Of a stretch of DNA of 7,470 nt, positions 6,193 to 7,470 are shown in pieces. The DNA comes from an uncultured bacterium. GTDB lineage: Bacteria; Planctomycetota; Phycisphaerae; Phycisphaerales; UBA1924. The position numbers and the translations under genes were made by a program. A model generated the notes under the pieces. It had not been told where the DNA came from, did not search any database, and was given only the letters and a program-made list of their open reading frames with translations. The DNA is taken from contig CALKYH010000025.1 in assembly GCA_938003595.1 (NCBI GenBank), forward strand, positions 1 to 7,470, written 5' to 3'. Position 1 is the stretch's first letter. Each line of letters begins with the position of its first letter.

Positions 6193-6974
6193 TAGGACTT
6201 CGCGCCGTCGAGGATCATGCGGCCGAGCCGGCGGAGCGCGGCGTCGGCTTCAGGGGGGTGGGGGCGCTGGGGCTCGACGAGGAAGTGGTGGACGAGGGAG
6301 CGCCAGAGGTCGTGGCGCAGGTTGTAATGCGAGAGCCCGAGCAGCCATTCGTCCGTATCCACGATGTCCGTCTCTCGGGCCGTCGACTCTGCGGCCTCAA
6401 TGTGCTGCGTGAGGCGGACGAGCGCCTCCGGACGCAGTGACGGGAGGGGCTCGGCGAGCGAGCAGATGAGCACGCCGAGCAGAAAGAACGGGAGCTCGCT
6501 CGGCTCAATCTCCGGAGCCAGCGAGCAGCCGGCGAGGCAGCGTCTCGCCAGTTGGATGATGTGAGGACCGAGGATGATCGCGCTGCCGATGAGCACGGCG
6601 GCATCTGTGTTGATGAGTTGGTGGCCGGGCTGTGCGTCCGAGCTCAGGAGGACAGCGCAGCAGAATGCGCGTTGCCGATGGTTGCGGATCGAATGATTGT
6701 TCAGGTGCGTTGTCTGCCCCGGGTGATAGATCACAGGCCGGCTCCATCTCGTCAGTTCACAGACCTCCTTGGGCTGCCAGAATAGGTCGGGAGGCGCCTT
6801 GCGATCAGCGATCAGGAGGCGCAGCGCAGCCAGGTGCTCGGAGTGCCAGAGGCCTTCGGCTCCAGCGATCGCGAGGAGATCTCTCTCATCCAGGGCATCG
6901 CAGAGCACAGATAGGAGCGCATGAGCATCAGGCTCAAGCCCTGCCAACAATTGTTCAAGTTCGCTCGATGCCAT
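6192..6974 (-). CDS. Unrecognised 260-residue protein (P260)
   Basis: I do not recognise a family. The product has no signal peptide and reads as a mostly helical, soluble protein: an acidic N-terminal helical stretch (MASSELEQLLAGLEPDAHAL), a His/Arg-rich middle (84-103, HPGQTTHLNNHSIRNHRQRA), two hydrophobic stretches (about 121-145 and 161-173) that might be buried helices or weak membrane segments, and a polar C-terminus with HYNLRHDLWRSLVHHFL (216-232). Seven cysteines (25, 72, 105, 106, 146, 150, 171) form no clear metal motif. Sampled stretches of the gene are about 57-63% G+C against about 75% in a sampled stretch of the isomerase gene, with many A/T-ending codons, most marked in the 5' half. 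Sustained coding pattern and a GGGA six bases before ATG 6974 support a real gene. Direct copies of the repeat element lie on both sides, which suggests acquired DNA. Confidence 0.65.
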   Translation of the reverse strand: MASSELEQLLAGLEPDAHALLSVLCDALDERDLLAIAGAEGLWHSEHLAALRLLIADRKAPPDLFWQPKEVCELTRWSRPVIYHPGQTTHLNNHSIRNHRQRAFCCAVLLSSDAQPGHQLINTDAAVLIGSAIILGPHIIQLARRCLAGCSLAPEIEPSELPFFLLGVLICSLAEPLPSLRPEALVRLTQHIEAAESTARETDIVDTDEWLLGLSHYNLRHDLWRSLVHHFLVEPQRPHPPEADAALRRLGRMILDGAKS

Positions 6975-7040
6975 TCGTTATCCCATCGAAGCAAGGCGCG
7001 ACCAGCGCGTGCAGCCATCAGGCGCGGAGGTGCAATGAGC

Positions 7041-7115
7041 ATAGAAGGATGGAGAGCGAAGCCCGTAGCCCTCACCCGGCCTCTCCCCTTCGCAGAGCCG
7101 AGCGGGAGAGGGGGC
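7041..7115 (+). repeat. Palindromic intergenic element, copy 3
   Basis: It begins with ATAGAAGGA (7041-7049), shares 7055-7087 exactly with copy 2, and ends GGGAGAGGGGGC (7104-7115). CCTCTCCC (7080-7087) pairs with GGGAGAGG (7104-7111) across a 16-base loop. It lies in the 163-base gap between nuoB and P260, in the same orientation as copy 2; the rest of that gap shows nothing recognisable apart from P260's ribosome-binding site. Confidence 0.85.
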
Positions 7116-7137
7116 AGGAGCAGAGTTCTCGGAGGTC

Positions 7138-7470
7138 TCAGCTCGCGCCGATGGTGACGCCCAGGGGCATCGGGGCCACCTGGTGGGTCGGCTGGAGCGC
7201 GATCCGCAGCGGGGCGCGTTTGCCGCCGGTGGGGGGCAGGCCCTCTTCGTCCACGAAGCGCTGGATCGCCATGACGCCCTCGATGAGCATCTCGGGGCGC
7301 GGCGGGCAGCCGGGGACATAGACATCCACGGGGATGAACTGGTCCACGCCCTGCACCACGGCGTAGGTGTCGAACACGCCGCCGGTGCTGGCGCAGGCGC
7401 CCATGGAGATGACCCACTTGGGCTCGGTCATCTGCTGGTAGATGCGCTGCAGGACGGGCATGGTCTTGAT
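7138..7470 (-). CDS. nuoB: NADH-quinone oxidoreductase subunit B, C-terminal part
   Basis: NuoB carries the last iron-sulfur cluster (N2) of respiratory complex I and passes electrons to quinone at the cytoplasmic side of the membrane. The gene runs off the right edge; codons before the internal Met at 7461 read IKT, which continues the family, so that Met is not the start. Visible hallmarks are EPKWVISMGACASTGG and VDVYVPGCPPRPE. The two cysteines in these motifs are 29 residues apart, as are C111 and C140 of the Thermus homologue. The other two ligands (the adjacent Cys pair) would lie outside the window. The C-terminus is short and typical (ends with GVTIGAS). The next gene on this strand is P260, after 163 bases and a repeat element, not nuoC. 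Confidence 0.95.
   Translation of the reverse strand: MKTMPVLQRIYQQMTEPKWVISMGACASTGGVFDTYAVVQGVDQFIPVDVYVPGCPPRPEMLIEGVMAIQRFVDEEGLPPTGGKRAPLRIALQPTHQVAPMPLGVTIGAS

Noticed and set aside
5644..7115. The repeats as a CRISPR array
   Set aside because: Only three copies, in mixed orientation, separated by whole genes and with no regular spacers.
6632..7321. + strand frame of 229 codons opposite P260 and nuoB
   Set aside because: It crosses repeat copy 3 and the antisense of nuoB, and its composition is not protein-like; nuoB is certain on the - strand.

Overview
The window comes from a very GC-rich bacterium: sampled stretches of the core genes run near 75% G+C, with strong G/C preference at third codon positions. 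The gene mix (DUF1028 protein, MscS channel, TIM-barrel isomerase homologue, QueG, exported Mn-type superoxide dismutase, NuoB) and the style of the proteins suggest a planctomycete, perhaps of the Phycisphaerae. This is an inference from general resemblance, since no rRNA or clade-specific marker is present.

The left half (1-3886) is on the + strand: the end of a DUF1028 protein, a small-conductance mechanosensitive (MscS-type) channel, a sugar-phosphate-isomerase-like TIM barrel and epoxyqueuosine reductase QueG, with gaps of 106, 74 and 23 bases. The last two genes are close enough to be co-transcribed. Their functions (osmotic release, sugar chemistry, tRNA modification) do not form one pathway.

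The right half (3887-7470) is on the - strand. Read in the direction of transcription it holds the 3' part of nuoB (complex I), an unrecognised 260-residue protein (P260), a DUF559/Vsr-like endonuclease, a secreted helical-repeat plus coiled-coil protein, and a Tat-exported Fe/Mn superoxide dismutase whose stop codon abuts the stop of queG tail to tail. There is no stretch over 300 bases without a gene.

The most notable structure is a family of palindromic intergenic elements of about 65-90 bp, built from CCGTAGCCCTCACCC, CCTCTCCC and GGGAGAGGGGGC. One copy sits in each of the three consecutive - strand gaps at 5644-5707, 6102-6192 and 7041-7115. Copies 2 and 3 share 33 identical bases and are direct repeats around P260, whose gene is visibly less GC-rich (about 60% in sampled stretches). 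Copies 1 and 2 are inverted with respect to each other and bracket the DUF559 endonuclease gene. This arrangement suggests an accessory patch of mobile, REP/MITE-like repeats with a candidate nuclease, inserted next to nuoB. Everything else looks like ordinary chromosomal genes.
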